Source: DATCHW01 sp036508135 (GTDB lineage: Bacteria; Bacteroidota; Ignavibacteria; Tepidaquicellales; Tepidaquicellaceae). From it: a DNA stretch of 62,442 nucleotides. This document shows, piece after piece, positions 8,947 to 17,639 of the stretch. The stretch spans positions 1 to 62,442 of the forward strand of contig DATCHW010000057.1 in NCBI GenBank assembly GCA_036508135.1, in the 5' to 3' direction. Made by a program: the position numbers and the translations under genes. The notes beneath the pieces were generated by a model. The model was not told where the DNA came from and searched no databases. It saw nothing but the letters and a program-made list of their open reading frames with translations. Position 1 is the stretch's first letter. Every line of letters begins with the position of its first letter.

Positions 8947-9242
8947 TATCAACAATAAAAGAGTGCTTAAAAGAACTCGAGAAATTTAATATAAAAATCG
9001 AAAAAGCGATTTTATTTGGCAGTTATGCTAACGGAAATTATAATGAATGGAGTGATATTGATGTTGCTTTAGTCTCGGCAGATTTTGAGGGCGATAGGTT
9101 TATTGACCGTATTAAGGTTAGAAACATAACAAGGAAAATCAATATTGATTTTGAACCGCTTCCTATGCGCCCTGAAGATTTTAATTCACCAAACCCATTT
9201 GTAAAGCAAATTTTAAAGACCGGTCAGTTTATTGTAGGATAG
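8922..9242 (+). CDS. MNT-type minimal nucleotidyltransferase (antitoxin partner)
   Basis: 106-residue member of the Pol-beta nucleotidyltransferase superfamily. The signature GSYANGNYNEWSDIDVAL gives Gly33-Ser34 and catalytic Asp45/Asp47, and Asp76 in INIDFEP is a good third carboxylate. All three metal ligands are therefore present and an active enzyme is likely. In studied HEPN/MNT modules the MNT protein neutralises HEPN by transferring AMP to it. The start codon ATG at 8922 lies inside the HEPN gene (25-bp overlap). The pair sits alone between repeats. Confidence 0.88.
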   Translation: MVKNKPEIISTIKECLKELEKFNIKIEKAILFGSYANGNYNEWSDIDVALVSADFEGDRFIDRIKVRNITRKINIDFEPLPMRPEDFNSPNPFVKQILKTGQFIVG

Positions 9243-9372
9243 TTATATCGCCGCCTTATTCTAATTGACAACGCTCATGGTTTTTTCGTTTCCTCTCCTT
9301 TTATCCCAAAGGTACAGAAAATTTTTCAGCCTGCCCTCCGTCTTTTTGGAGGGTGATTTCAGTGATTAAAAA

Positions 9373-9410
9373 TAATGCCCGGGTAAAATGAGGAGGAAAC
9401 CCAGGCATTA
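9373..9410 (-). terminator. Rho-independent terminator of the 9.7-kb T9SS gene
   Basis: Read on the minus strand, TAATGCCTGGGT pairs with ACCCGGGCATTA and is followed by a T-run (A-run 9368-9372 on the plus strand). It lies about 300 bp beyond the stop at 9711, after the heptamer repeats. A near-identical terminator follows the other large T9SS gene at 18290-18327. Confidence 0.8.
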
Positions 9411-9444
9411 CTGTACATCGTTCCTCTATAAATAAGGAACAAAA

Positions 9445-9710
9445 CATTTTTAGTTGTTAGTGGTTAGTTATTAGTGGTTAGTTATTAGTGATTAACAACC
9501 AATAACCAACAACCAGCAACTAACAACCAATAACCAACCACTAACAACCAATAACCAACAACCAATAACCAACAACCAATATCGCTATAAACATTTCACC
9601 CCTACGGGGTTAAGAATATAATTGCCTACTACGCTTTTAGTTATTAGTTATTAGTGGTTAGTGATTAACAACCAATAACCAACAACTAACAACCAACAAC
9701 TAACCCCTGC
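9445..9710. repeat. Heptamer repeats (TTAGTKG / CCAACAA) in the 3' region
   Basis: Two blocks of degenerate heptamers (9453-9490 and 9641-9670, of the TTAGTGGTTAGTTATTAG type) are each followed by their complement (AACAACCAATAACCAACAAC type). Each block can fold back on itself. One reversed family A core lies between them (about 9590-9612). The region 9243-9710 contains no gene; it separates the T9SS gene stop from its terminator. Confidence 0.75.
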
Positions 9711-12700
9711 TTACTTTATTAAAACTGCTTTCTTCGTCATTACAAAATTCTGTCCGTTGCCTTCGGCAATGATGCGGTAGAAATACATTCCGCTTGAGAG
9801 ATTATTTCCGTTCATTTGCACCGTATAATATCCTGCGGATTTTTGCTCGTTAACGAGCGTCATCACTTCTCTTCCGCTGATATCGTAGAGTTTCATAGAT
9901 ACCTTGCTGTCGTAAGGCAGATCAAAATCAATCTTTGCAGTCGGGTTAAACGGGTTCGGATAATTCTGACTTATGTCATATTTTTTCGGAACGCCGATTT
10001 CCACTTCACCTGCAAGATTGAAATACTCAAAGTTGCCGTTGAAATCAATTTGTTTCAAGCGGTATTTATATTTACCTGTATTAAGTTTCCTATCATCGAA
10101 TGAATAATTTGTCGGAGTGGTCTTCGTTCCGTTACCTGTAACATATCCGACTTTAACCCATTTTCCTGCCTCCTGACTACTGACTTCTGACTTCTGTATT
10201 TCAAATCCCGCATTATTATTTTCTGAAGCAGTTGTCCAGTTCAGTTTCACGTCTCTTGAAATTACGTTTGAAGTAAAAGAAGAAAGCTCGACCGGAAGTA
10301 ATCCATCGAGTGTATTGACAGCAGAATTTCCAGCTATTGCAAACTCACTGAAACCGGTTAAACCCGTTCTGGAAGCTCTTGGCTTTGCAATAGTACCGTC
10401 TCCCGTTGAATGATATCCTTCAAGTGTCCATAGATTTCCTGCAGAGGGTCGTTTTACAAGTCTTAATTCAGGGGGTGTACTTACTCCGACAATATTTTCC
10501 GCTGTAATTTTAATATCATAACTTCCACCGGTTAAATCCAAACCATTTCCGGTAACTACCCATTTTCCGGTTTTACTATAAGCGTCGATCGTATAACTTC
10601 CTGCATCTGTTAAAGCTGTCAGGTTACTGTTTCCCGGATCCCCGGTGACATACTCAGCCTTGATAGTTCCGCCGGTAGTGATTGTATTTGTTTGAATTTC
10701 AACCTGTTTTGAATCGGTACCGGTTCCAATTGGAAATAAGCGTGATACAGTAGTTCCGGAGTTAAACCATCTTGTGAATCCTCCAATAATCATACCCGAA
10801 GTCCAGTTTAAAGTACCGGTTGTAGCAGTTCCGGTTCCTAAAATTAATGAATTTGTTCCGGTTGTAATGTTTCCACTTGTTAATGTTAAAATACCATTTA
10901 CATTAACATCCCCTGTCCCGGTCAATGTTAAATCACCTGATAACACACTTACATTATTATAGTTACCTGCATTAATATTATCAGCAGAACTATAGGATGG
11001 ATTTCCTAATACTGCTCCCCAATTTGTCCCAACACGAATTCCATCAATAATAAGAGCTGCTGATGAACCAGACCCACCTTGTCTTAAAACTATAGCATCT
11101 AAACCAGCTGCAACTGTTGAAGCAGTATTATCAGATGCATCCGGACTTGGAGGTTCTGAAAATAAAGAAGGGTTTATATATAAATTTGATGTAGAAGTAG
11201 TAGTAGTAAATACATGCTTAACAACCAGTAAAATTGGGGTGCCAGTGCCAGTATTATATTCTGTACTTCCATAATTTACAGTCCCACTTGCAGTTGCAAT
11301 TCCAAAAACCATTTTAGATAAAGAACTTCCTTGTTTTACATAAAGCCTCCCTCTGTATGTTTGACTAGTGCCGGTTGGTAAAGTACTTGCCTCTCCCAAT
11401 GCAATAAAGTAATCACCCGTTTGAACTGAGGAAATATTGACTAAACAGCTATAATAAATTGTAGAAGAGCCTGCACCTGGGTTTTGAGCTGTGAAAGTTT
11501 TAAATACATCTTGGCCTGAAGTAGTCATAACAGAACCGTTTCCTATCCCTGAAGATCCATAGTTAGTAAATGATAATCCATTTCCATTTCCTGTTGTAAT
11601 TGGATTTGTACTAATTGTAGATATTTGTGACCATCCATTTGCAGTTAATACTCCGTTTGTTGATGCAAAATTTTCTTCTGATAATAGTAATCCTGGAGTT
11701 ATAATTGATATATTAAATGTATTTGAAGTTGCATCTGATAAACCGCTTAAAGAAGCTGTTAGCGAAAGACTTGTTCCGACAGCAGTATGAACTATATTGC
11801 TGAATGCCCCAAAACCGTTTGTTAAAGTTGCTGTAACTGGTCCTGTCATTGAACCTGTAGAAACTAATGTAACAGAACCTGTTTTATCTAAATCACGGTT
11901 ATTGTTAGCATCAGTTGCTTCTATTGTCACAGCCGGATTCATTGTTGCGTTTAAATTTGTATTTGTAGGTTGCTGAACAAAGTTTAATTTTGTTGATTCG
12001 ACTCTTAACGTCATTGTATTCCCTGTAACTGCTGCCCCAAAGTCTGTAGCGAAACCTGAACCTGAAGCATCTGCTGTAAATCCATGTGTAGTTTGACTAA
12101 CCGTAAATACCATTGTAGAATTATCAATTAGTCCGGTAGTTTTTAACCAGATTTTAAGTGTAATTTCTTTATTGCTGTGATTTGGAACATCAAGGTTCCC
12201 TGATGTAATAGGAAAAGTAATGTCATTATCTGTAATAGCAACGGTACCTGTAGAGATTTGAATTGCACCATACCACAATTCAGCTCCTCCTATTGTAGAT
12301 GACCACGTAGCGGTACCTGAACTCTTTTTAATTTTAACCTGTGTAACTTTGGTAGCTAAACCATCGCCTGTGTTTCCTAAGTCGCTAATTTTAAAATTAA
12401 AAACATTAACAGCAGAACCAGAAGAAGTTGAAGTTGATGCAATGTTACTTGCAGAAATTTGTGTAGAAGGTGCACCAACTATTGAAGTTTGGTCGTTTGG
12501 AGTATAACCTGTCCATGATATATCGTCAACAATAACTTGATATGCCGTAATATCTCTTATCTCAATTGTTATAGAACCTGCAACATTGATATTATTAACT
12601 GTAAAAGTTTGAACTGTAGTGTTATCCCAAGCGATGCTGCTCCCTTTTGAAACACCATTAATGAATAATTCAACTTGTCTATTTCCTGCTCCACTAAAAG

Positions 12701-12998
12701 CTTTTCTTAAACTGCAAGTAAAATTACCTATACCACCAGAAACTGATGATGATGTTACTTTACTATTACCAGTATTATATCTTAGCATTATACCTTTTCC
12801 AGTTATCCCGTAAGATGATTCATCTCTAGACTGAACATATGTCCATACAACACTATTATCTCCAGTAAAATTTCCATCAGCATAAGAAGCAGTTAGATTG
12901 GAATTTGTGAATGTTTCACTTCCTTGTCCCAATCCCACATTTACCATAAACATTACCACCAAGGGTACGATCCAAAGAATTTGTTTTAATTTTTTCAT
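9711..12998 (-). CDS. Large secreted protein with type IX sorting tail
   Basis: 1095-residue exported protein of unknown activity. A signal peptide ending near VNVGLGQ is followed by a beta-rich N-terminal module (residues ~28-165) that includes DGKGIML-like YGITGKGIMLRY. An Ig-like segment with NFVQQPT lies near 335-430, then a jelly-roll-like module (~435-665) and a repetitive Thr/Gly-rich beta region. The C terminus has a fibronectin-like domain (VELSSFTSNV...) and the sorting tail QNYPNPFNPTAKIDFDLP, ending KKAVLIK. Residues encoded at 10165-10196 (KSEVSSQEAG) come from an AGTCAGT-type DNA repeat read in frame. Promoter, leader, last ~190 residues and terminator closely match the gene at 18692. 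Surface-attached or released; substrate unknown. Confidence 0.85.
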   Translation of the reverse strand: MKKLKQILWIVPLVVMFMVNVGLGQGSETFTNSNLTASYADGNFTGDNSVVWTYVQSRDESSYGITGKGIMLRYNTGNSKVTSSSVSGGIGNFTCSLRKAFSGAGNRQVELFINGVSKGSSIAWDNTTVQTFTVNNINVAGSITIEIRDITAYQVIVDDISWTGYTPNDQTSIVGAPSTQISASNIASTSTSSGSAVNVFNFKISDLGNTGDGLATKVTQVKIKKSSGTATWSSTIGGAELWYGAIQISTGTVAITDNDITFPITSGNLDVPNHSNKEITLKIWLKTTGLIDNSTMVFTVSQTTHGFTADASGSGFATDFGAAVTGNTMTLRVESTKLNFVQQPTNTNLNATMNPAVTIEATDANNNRDLDKTGSVTLVSTGSMTGPVTATLTNGFGAFSNIVHTAVGTSLSLTASLSGLSDATSNTFNISIITPGLLLSEENFASTNGVLTANGWSQISTISTNPITTGNGNGLSFTNYGSSGIGNGSVMTTSGQDVFKTFTAQNPGAGSSTIYYSCLVNISSVQTGDYFIALGEASTLPTGTSQTYRGRLYVKQGSSLSKMVFGIATASGTVNYGSTEYNTGTGTPILLVVKHVFTTTTSTSNLYINPSLFSEPPSPDASDNTASTVAAGLDAIVLRQGGSGSSAALIIDGIRVGTNWGAVLGNPSYSSADNINAGNYNNVSVLSGDLTLTGTGDVNVNGILTLTSGNITTGTNSLILGTGTATTGTLNWTSGMIIGGFTRWFNSGTTVSRLFPIGTGTDSKQVEIQTNTITTGGTIKAEYVTGDPGNSNLTALTDAGSYTIDAYSKTGKWVVTGNGLDLTGGSYDIKITAENIVGVSTPPELRLVKRPSAGNLWTLEGYHSTGDGTIAKPRASRTGLTGFSEFAIAGNSAVNTLDGLLPVELSSFTSNVISRDVKLNWTTASENNNAGFEIQKSEVSSQEAGKWVKVGYVTGNGTKTTPTNYSFDDRKLNTGKYKYRLKQIDFNGNFEYFNLAGEVEIGVPKKYDISQNYPNPFNPTAKIDFDLPYDSKVSMKLYDISGREVMTLVNEQKSAGYYTVQMNGNNLSSGMYFYRIIAEGNGQNFVMTKKAVLIK

Positions 12999-13431
12999 TT
13001 TAATTTTTCCTCATTTTTGAGTTTATAAAATATTTTTAAATAGAAAATTCATTGTAAAATAGATTCTGTTGAGTATGCGTAACTCTTCCTTATTCATTGC
13101 TATGAATAAAAATTTTTTGAATTTAACCCGCCAAAGAGACGGTGGGCAGGCACAATGGAATTCAGAGTTTCCGATGTGTAAAAATCCTCACTTGTTTAAA
13201 CTTTTATTTTCTGAAAAATAATCTCCTATAACGCTGTTTTTTGTGGAATCCCCGCAACTTGCCTGCAGCCAGACTCATACTCGATTATAACTTGCCGGAT
13301 TTCCACTTCCCTTCTTAACGCATAACGCTGTACTGTTTTCCGGATTAATCATTTCCGGATTTAATGCTTCTATAGGTATAAAGATAAAAAGCATTATATG
13401 TAAAATTATAGCAAATAATCAACTATTGCAA
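12999..13431 (-). promoter_or_regulatory. Promoter and ~395-nt conserved leader of the 9.7-kb T9SS gene
   Basis: On the minus strand TTG (13429-13431) is followed after 20 nt by TAATTTTA (13401-13408), seven of eight to TAnnTTTG. The transcript would carry a leader of nearly 400 nt. It shares many blocks, in order, with the leader at 21242-21657: AAGCATTAAATC, AGCGTTA, AACAGCGT, ATCGGAAA-TCTGAATTCC and GGAAGAGTTAC-CATACTCAA. A strong hairpin (13243-13260 with 13289-13306, 15 of 18 pairs) is seen only in this copy. No known riboswitch was recognised with confidence. Confidence 0.6.
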
Positions 13432-13449
13432 CTTAAAAATAATGGGGAA

Positions 13450-13716
13450 GCAAAAGAAGGTGAGAAGTTGTTGGTTGTTAGTTATTGGTTGCTGGTTGTT
13501 GGTTGTCGGTTGTTAGTTGTTGGTTGTTGGTTATTGGTTGTTGGTTGCTGGTTGCTGGTTATTGGTTGTTAGTTGTTAACAACTAAACACTAACAACTAA
13601 ACACTAACAACTAACCACTAATAACTAACAACTAAACACTAACAACTAAACACTAATCACTAATCACTAATAACTAGCAACTAACCACTAATAACTAATA
13701 ACTAATAACGATATTG
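13450..13716. repeat. Heptamer repeat block forming a giant inverted repeat
   Basis: About 120 bp of GTTGGTTGTTAGTTATTGG-type heptamers switch at GTTAGTTGTTAACAACTAAC (13568-13587) to about 140 bp of the complementary AACTAACAACTAAACACTAA type. The whole block can fold into one long imperfect hairpin centred near 13577. It separates the promoter of the T9SS gene from the end of the fic gene, and the fic stop lies just beyond it. Confidence 0.8.
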
Positions 13717-13725
13717 ATCATATAT

Positions 13726-15195
13726 TTATTTTTTTACGACTATTTTCAAACGTCCTTCATCAGGTTCAAGAAATGCATTACATTCTTCAAGATATGTCTG
13801 CATTATATCAATATTTTCTCCATATACATAAGAACTGAAAACCCGGGCGCGATTTAGCATCTCAATATATAAACTGAAATCAGAATATCTTGTAATTTTT
13901 TTCAATGACAATAAATAATCATCTCTATATACATTCGGAATCAATATTTTTGACTGCTTTGATTTAACCAGCTCTGCATTCATCATTATACGTGCAACCC
14001 TGCCGTTTCCGTCAATAAATGGATGAATCTCGCTAATCACGAAAAGCATAAAAGCGGCTTTGGCATAGGGGTGATTCAATAATTTGTAATACTCAAAACT
14101 TTTATTTATTGTACCCGATACAAGTGTATAATCAACAAACTCTGTACTTCCTGCTCTATTGTTAATATTTTTAAACACCCCGGGTAACTTTCCTGACCTT
14201 GATGAAAGCAATATCCTGTGCCTGTGTTTTAACAATTCTATAAACTCATCAACAGTTTCCGGTGTTTTCGATATGTTTTCTATTTCAGAAACTACCATAT
14301 AAGTACCTAAAACATCATGGGAATCATTTTCTTGTGCAGACAGAGGCATTCCGGTACGGATAACTTTTTTAGCATCTTCAATATCCAGAACGGTTCCTTC
14401 GATATAATTAGAAAAGTAACTTTCAAAAAACGCAAAATTTTTAAAAGATCTTTCAGTCATATTTTTTTCCGGTAGATAAGGAAATTCATTAGAGGATAAA
14501 AATCTGAATAAATTCTCAAAAAGTTCGAGCCTCCTGGAATCATAAGGTTTTCCGAAAGCTCTCGCTAAAGCAACAGGTGATTTCAACACTTTTGAAGGAT
14601 GAGTTGCCAGCAAAGCGCTTATGATTTTATCCAGTTTTATAAATTCTTTTTGATAATTTAAAATCTTCGATATTACTCTTGCTTTGTCTCTTAATTTATT
14701 TATTTCTTCTTCGCCATTTATTACGATAATTTTTTCTAACTCTTCATCTAATATTTTTTCATCTAAATTTCTTCTTAAAGAATTCGATTCCCTAGTTCTG
14801 CTTAAATTTTCCAGGAATGCTCTTGCTCTTTGTGAGACATACAAATTGCCAAACACTTTATTATCACCTTCTATCGGACCGTTGCCTTTAATAAACCTGA
14901 TTTTTATATTAAGAAGAGATACATTTTTTGAGTATTTATAGGTCAAAAAAATGCTGCCGTCTTCTGCCGGTTTAAATTCAAAAGCTGAACGATAGCTTAG
15001 AAGTGCACCGGGATATAATTTACCAAGAATATAAAAAAGATTTCTTTTAATAATCGAAATATCGGAATCAATAAAATTGGAAGTATAAATTCTGGGAGCA
15101 ATCTTTTTAAGTTTCCCTTCTTTGACTAACTTTGAAATCTCTCTTGATTCTTTTTTATCCGAAGAACTAAATACTATTTCGGGAAATTTTTCCAT
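13726..15195 (-). CDS. Fic-domain AMP-transferase with N-terminal winged helix
   Basis: 489-residue protein. The Fic motif HPFIDGNGR at residues 391-399 is complete, so nucleotidyl transfer (usually AMP from ATP to a hydroxyl side chain) is likely. An upstream SNYIEG at 262-267 matches the inhibitory helix motif [S/T]xxxE[G/N], placing it among Fic proteins with built-in autoinhibition. The first ~60 residues, with ISKLVKEGKLKKIAPRIYTS, resemble the AbiEi-type antitoxin winged helix, so DNA binding and autoregulation are plausible. Three GGAATATTTTCC-like sites lie in the upstream region. Targets unknown. Family call secure, N-terminal domain inference moderate. Confidence 0.9.
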   Translation of the reverse strand: MEKFPEIVFSSSDKKESREISKLVKEGKLKKIAPRIYTSNFIDSDISIIKRNLFYILGKLYPGALLSYRSAFEFKPAEDGSIFLTYKYSKNVSLLNIKIRFIKGNGPIEGDNKVFGNLYVSQRARAFLENLSRTRESNSLRRNLDEKILDEELEKIIVINGEEEINKLRDKARVISKILNYQKEFIKLDKIISALLATHPSKVLKSPVALARAFGKPYDSRRLELFENLFRFLSSNEFPYLPEKNMTERSFKNFAFFESYFSNYIEGTVLDIEDAKKVIRTGMPLSAQENDSHDVLGTYMVVSEIENISKTPETVDEFIELLKHRHRILLSSRSGKLPGVFKNINNRAGSTEFVDYTLVSGTINKSFEYYKLLNHPYAKAAFMLFVISEIHPFIDGNGRVARIMMNAELVKSKQSKILIPNVYRDDYLLSLKKITRYSDFSLYIEMLNRARVFSSYVYGENIDIMQTYLEECNAFLEPDEGRLKIVVKK

Positions 15196-15222
15196 TTAAG
15201 TTTCTTTTTATGTAAAAATAAC

Positions 15223-15289
15223 GGGAATATTTTCCAAATAAAAGACATTACATGGGAATATTTTCCAAAATAGAGAATATTTTGCGGAA
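15223..15289 (-). promoter_or_regulatory. Triplicated GGAATATTTTCC sites upstream of fic
   Basis: GGAATATTTTCC occurs at 15224-15235 and 15255-15266 with 31-bp spacing. A third, diverged copy (AGAATATTTTGC) lies 19 bp further at about 15275-15286. Each is a near-palindrome (GGAA-N4-TTCC), and the spacings are close to whole helical turns. They are candidate operators for the Fic protein's own winged helix. No confident -7 box was identified. Confidence 0.45.
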
Positions 15290-15339
15290 AAAATTGAGAA
15301 ATTTCTATACTAAAAAGTAAAAATATTAGAGTTGTTGTG

Positions 15340-15735
15340 GAATTTTTTATATTATAGGGTTTGTACGTATGAATTTTTTCTATTTATCTTTATCCTGTTA
15401 ATCCTATCACCCTGCTACTGCAACTGCTACTGCAACTGTTTCCATCTATCACTCTTAATCCTGTTAATCCAGTCACTCTTAGTTTTTATATTATAGGGTT
15501 TGTACGTATGAATTTTTTCTATTTATCTTTATCCTGTTAATCCTATCACCCTTAGTTTTTATATTATAGGGTTTGTACGTATGAATTTTTTCTATTTATC
15601 TTTATCCTGTTAATCCTATCACCCTTAGTCCTGTTAATCCAGTCGCTCTTAATCCTGTTAATCCAGTCACTCTTAATCCTGTTAATTCTGTCCTACTTTT
15701 TCTATAATCATTTCACCCCTACGGGGTTCCTTTCT
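15340..15735. repeat. 74-bp direct repeats and TCCTGTTAATCC repeats
   Basis: Three copies of a unit beginning TTTTATATTATAGGGTTTGT start near 15343, 15483 and 15557; the last two are exactly tandem with a 74-bp period. They are interspersed with many short copies of TTAATCCTGTTAATCC. A reversed family A core follows at about 15708-15731. No gene is seen from 15196 to 15864. Confidence 0.8.
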
Positions 15736-15817
15736 ATATCTTTGTTCTTAACTTCTTAACTTCTTAACTTCTTTTTCTTATCAAAGCAACAACCATTAAT
15801 ATTTATTTCTATTATGA

Positions 15818-15864
15818 TTGAAACTTATTAAAAAAACTATTATGTTTCAAATATACTTGAAACA
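15818..15864 (+). promoter_or_regulatory. Promoter-operator of the second DUF4143 ATPase
   Basis: TTG (15818-15820), 20 nt, then TATGTTTC (15841-15848), seven of eight to TAnnTTTG. The -7 box overlaps a perfect inverted repeat TGTTTCAA-N6-TTGAAACA (15843-15864). A further half-site, TTGAAAC, overlaps the -33 box. The palindrome ends at the base before the ATG, leaving no room for a Shine-Dalgarno, so a leaderless or near-leaderless mRNA is likely. Confidence 0.6.
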
Positions 15865-17082
15865 ATGAAAAATCAAAAATATATACCGAGGAACTATTAT
15901 TTAGACAGGATTAAACCCTTTATTAACAAAAACATTATAAAGGTATTTTCCGGGCAGAGACGTGTTGGCAAAAGTTATCTGCTGTATCAATTAATGGATT
16001 ATATTAAGACATCGGAAAATAATCCTGATATTATTTATATAAATAAAGAACTTGATGAATTCAGCAATATTAAAAACCACTCGGATTTAATCGCTTTAAT
16101 TAAAAAGAGTAAGCAGAAAAAAAAGATCCGTTATGTATTCATAGACGAGATTCAGGATATTGAAGGCTTTGAAAAAGCTCTGAGAAGTTTTTTTGCCGAG
16201 GGGGGATACGACATATACTGCACAGGCAGTAATGCAAATTTGCTCTCTGGTGAACTGGCAACTTATTTAAGCGGAAGATATATCGAAATTAAAGTTTATG
16301 GATTATCTTACTCGGAGTTTCTTACTTTCCACAGGATAAAAGATTCTTCTTTGTCTTTTACGCGTTATCTGCAATTTGGCGGACTGCCGTATTTAATACA
16401 TCTTCCTGCTGATGATTATATCGTTTATGATTATTTGAAAAACATTTATAGTACTATTATCCTCAAAGATGTTGTTGCCCGGTTTAACGTCAGGAATGTA
16501 AATTTTCTTGAAAAGTTAGTGAGGTTTTTATGCGATAATACAGGAAATATTTTATCGGCAAAAAAGATTTCTGATTATTTGAAATCGCAAAAGTTTGATA
16601 TATCTACTCAGGTTGTTCTAAATTATCTAAGCCATCTTGTAACGGCTTTTCTTGTCTATAGAGTTTCGAGATCAGATTTAAGCGGCAAAAAAATTTTCGA
16701 AATCGGTGAAAAGTATTATTTTGAAGATACCGGAATACGGAATTCTATCATCGGATACAAAGTTTCTGATATAAATAAATTGCTCGAAAATGTTGTGTAT
16801 CAACATATGTGTATAGCAGGGTATAGTGTTTCGGTGGGAAAAGTGGGGGATAAAGAAATTGATTTTATCGGTGAAAAATCCGGTGAAAAAATTTATGTGC
16901 AGGTTTGTTACGTTTTATCAGATGAAAAAGTCGTGAAAAGAGAATTTGAAAATTTGCTTGCCGTTTCCGATAATTATCCTAAGTATGTAGTAACGATGGA
17001 TAATATTGGAAAAACAGCTTCTTATGAAGGAATAAATCATTTAATGGTAAAGGAATTTTGCCGGCAACTTGTCAGTTATTAA
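15865..17082 (+). CDS. AAA ATPase with C-terminal DUF4143
   Basis: 405-residue relative of the ATPase at 7015, though not a close copy. Walker A GQRRVGKS is at residues 30-37 and Walker B YVFIDEIQD near 95. CTGSNANLLSGELA gives the sensor region, and a winged-helix stretch spans ~205-260. The C-terminal DUF4143 domain contains YYFEDTGIRNSII and EIDFIGEKSGEKIYVQVCY. The ExK of the nuclease-like motif is replaced by Q-V-C, so any nuclease centre is probably dead here. It is a single gene with a palindromic promoter abutting its start codon, consistent with autoregulation. The family's role is not established. Confidence 0.88.
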   Translation: MKNQKYIPRNYYLDRIKPFINKNIIKVFSGQRRVGKSYLLYQLMDYIKTSENNPDIIYINKELDEFSNIKNHSDLIALIKKSKQKKKIRYVFIDEIQDIEGFEKALRSFFAEGGYDIYCTGSNANLLSGELATYLSGRYIEIKVYGLSYSEFLTFHRIKDSSLSFTRYLQFGGLPYLIHLPADDYIVYDYLKNIYSTIILKDVVARFNVRNVNFLEKLVRFLCDNTGNILSAKKISDYLKSQKFDISTQVVLNYLSHLVTAFLVYRVSRSDLSGKKIFEIGEKYYFEDTGIRNSIIGYKVSDINKLLENVVYQHMCIAGYSVSVGKVGDKEIDFIGEKSGEKIYVQVCYVLSDEKVVKREFENLLAVSDNYPKYVVTMDNIGKTASYEGINHLMVKEFCRQLVSY

Positions 17083-17177
17083 ATATAAATTTTATTAGTA
17101 ATTAAGAATAAAAGAGGAAAAAAAACATAAAAAGCAAAAAACTAATAACCACTGAGACACGAAGTTCATGAAGGGAA

Positions 17178-17300
17178 ATAGAAAAAGAAACCCCGTAGGG
17201 GTGAAATATTTGTAGCCAAAGTAGGTGAGAAGGTGAGAAGTAAGTAGGTGAAAAAGTAAGAACAAAGATAGAAAAAGAAACCCCGGAGGGGCGGGCAGGC
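17178..17300. repeat. Family A repeats with purine-rich linker
   Basis: Cores at about 17191 and 17279 (the second a CCCCGGAGGGGCGGGC variant) are joined by the same AGGTGAGAAGTAAGTAGGTG linker seen at 5650-6350. No gene is supported between 17083 and 17405; open frames on the minus strand are repeat translations. Confidence 0.8.
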
Positions 17301-17405
17301 ACGGAGAAAAATTAACAAAAAAATAAAAATAATTAAGAACAATTTTCGATGACTTTATTCTTCTTTTTATTTTATATAAATTTTTATTAATTGAATGTAA
17401 AGAAT

Positions 17406-17639
17406 ATGAAAGAAAAAATTTTAAATACATACACCGCAGTAATTGTTAAAGAGGATGATATGTATGTTGCTTACGCTGAAGAACTGCCGGGAGCAAATAC
17501 TCAGGGCAAAACAATAGAAGAAGTTAAAACAAATCTGAAAGAAGCAATTGAACTCGTTATTGAGGCAAACAAAGAGCTTGCTAAAAAAACTTTCCGCAGG
17601 AAAAAACTTTTCAGGGAAAAAATATTTGTCAGCTTTTGA
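17406..17639 (+). CDS. hicB: HicB-family antitoxin
   Basis: About 77-residue HicB-like protein with the fold signature TAVIVKEDDMYVAYAEELPG then TIEEVKTNLKEAIELVIEAN. The family forms a partial RNase-H-like fold that binds and blocks the HicA RNase. The ATG at 17406 is preferred over an in-frame TTG at 17391 because family members begin close to this strand. There is no clear C-terminal DNA-binding extension. Its TGA overlaps the TTG start of a hicA-like reading frame (TTGA, 4 bp), giving the less common antitoxin-first order. The toxin frame is broken by a one-base shift, so this antitoxin may now be solitary. Confidence 0.8.
   Translation: MKEKILNTYTAVIVKEDDMYVAYAEELPGANTQGKTIEEVKTNLKEAIELVIEANKELAKKTFRRKKLFREKIFVSF

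Noticed and set aside
13235..13330. Possible cobalamin riboswitch in the leader (AGGGAA and TCC blocks near a hairpin)
   Set aside because: The order and the conserved core do not match well, and the paralogous leader at 21242 lacks the hairpin arms; left as an unassigned leader.
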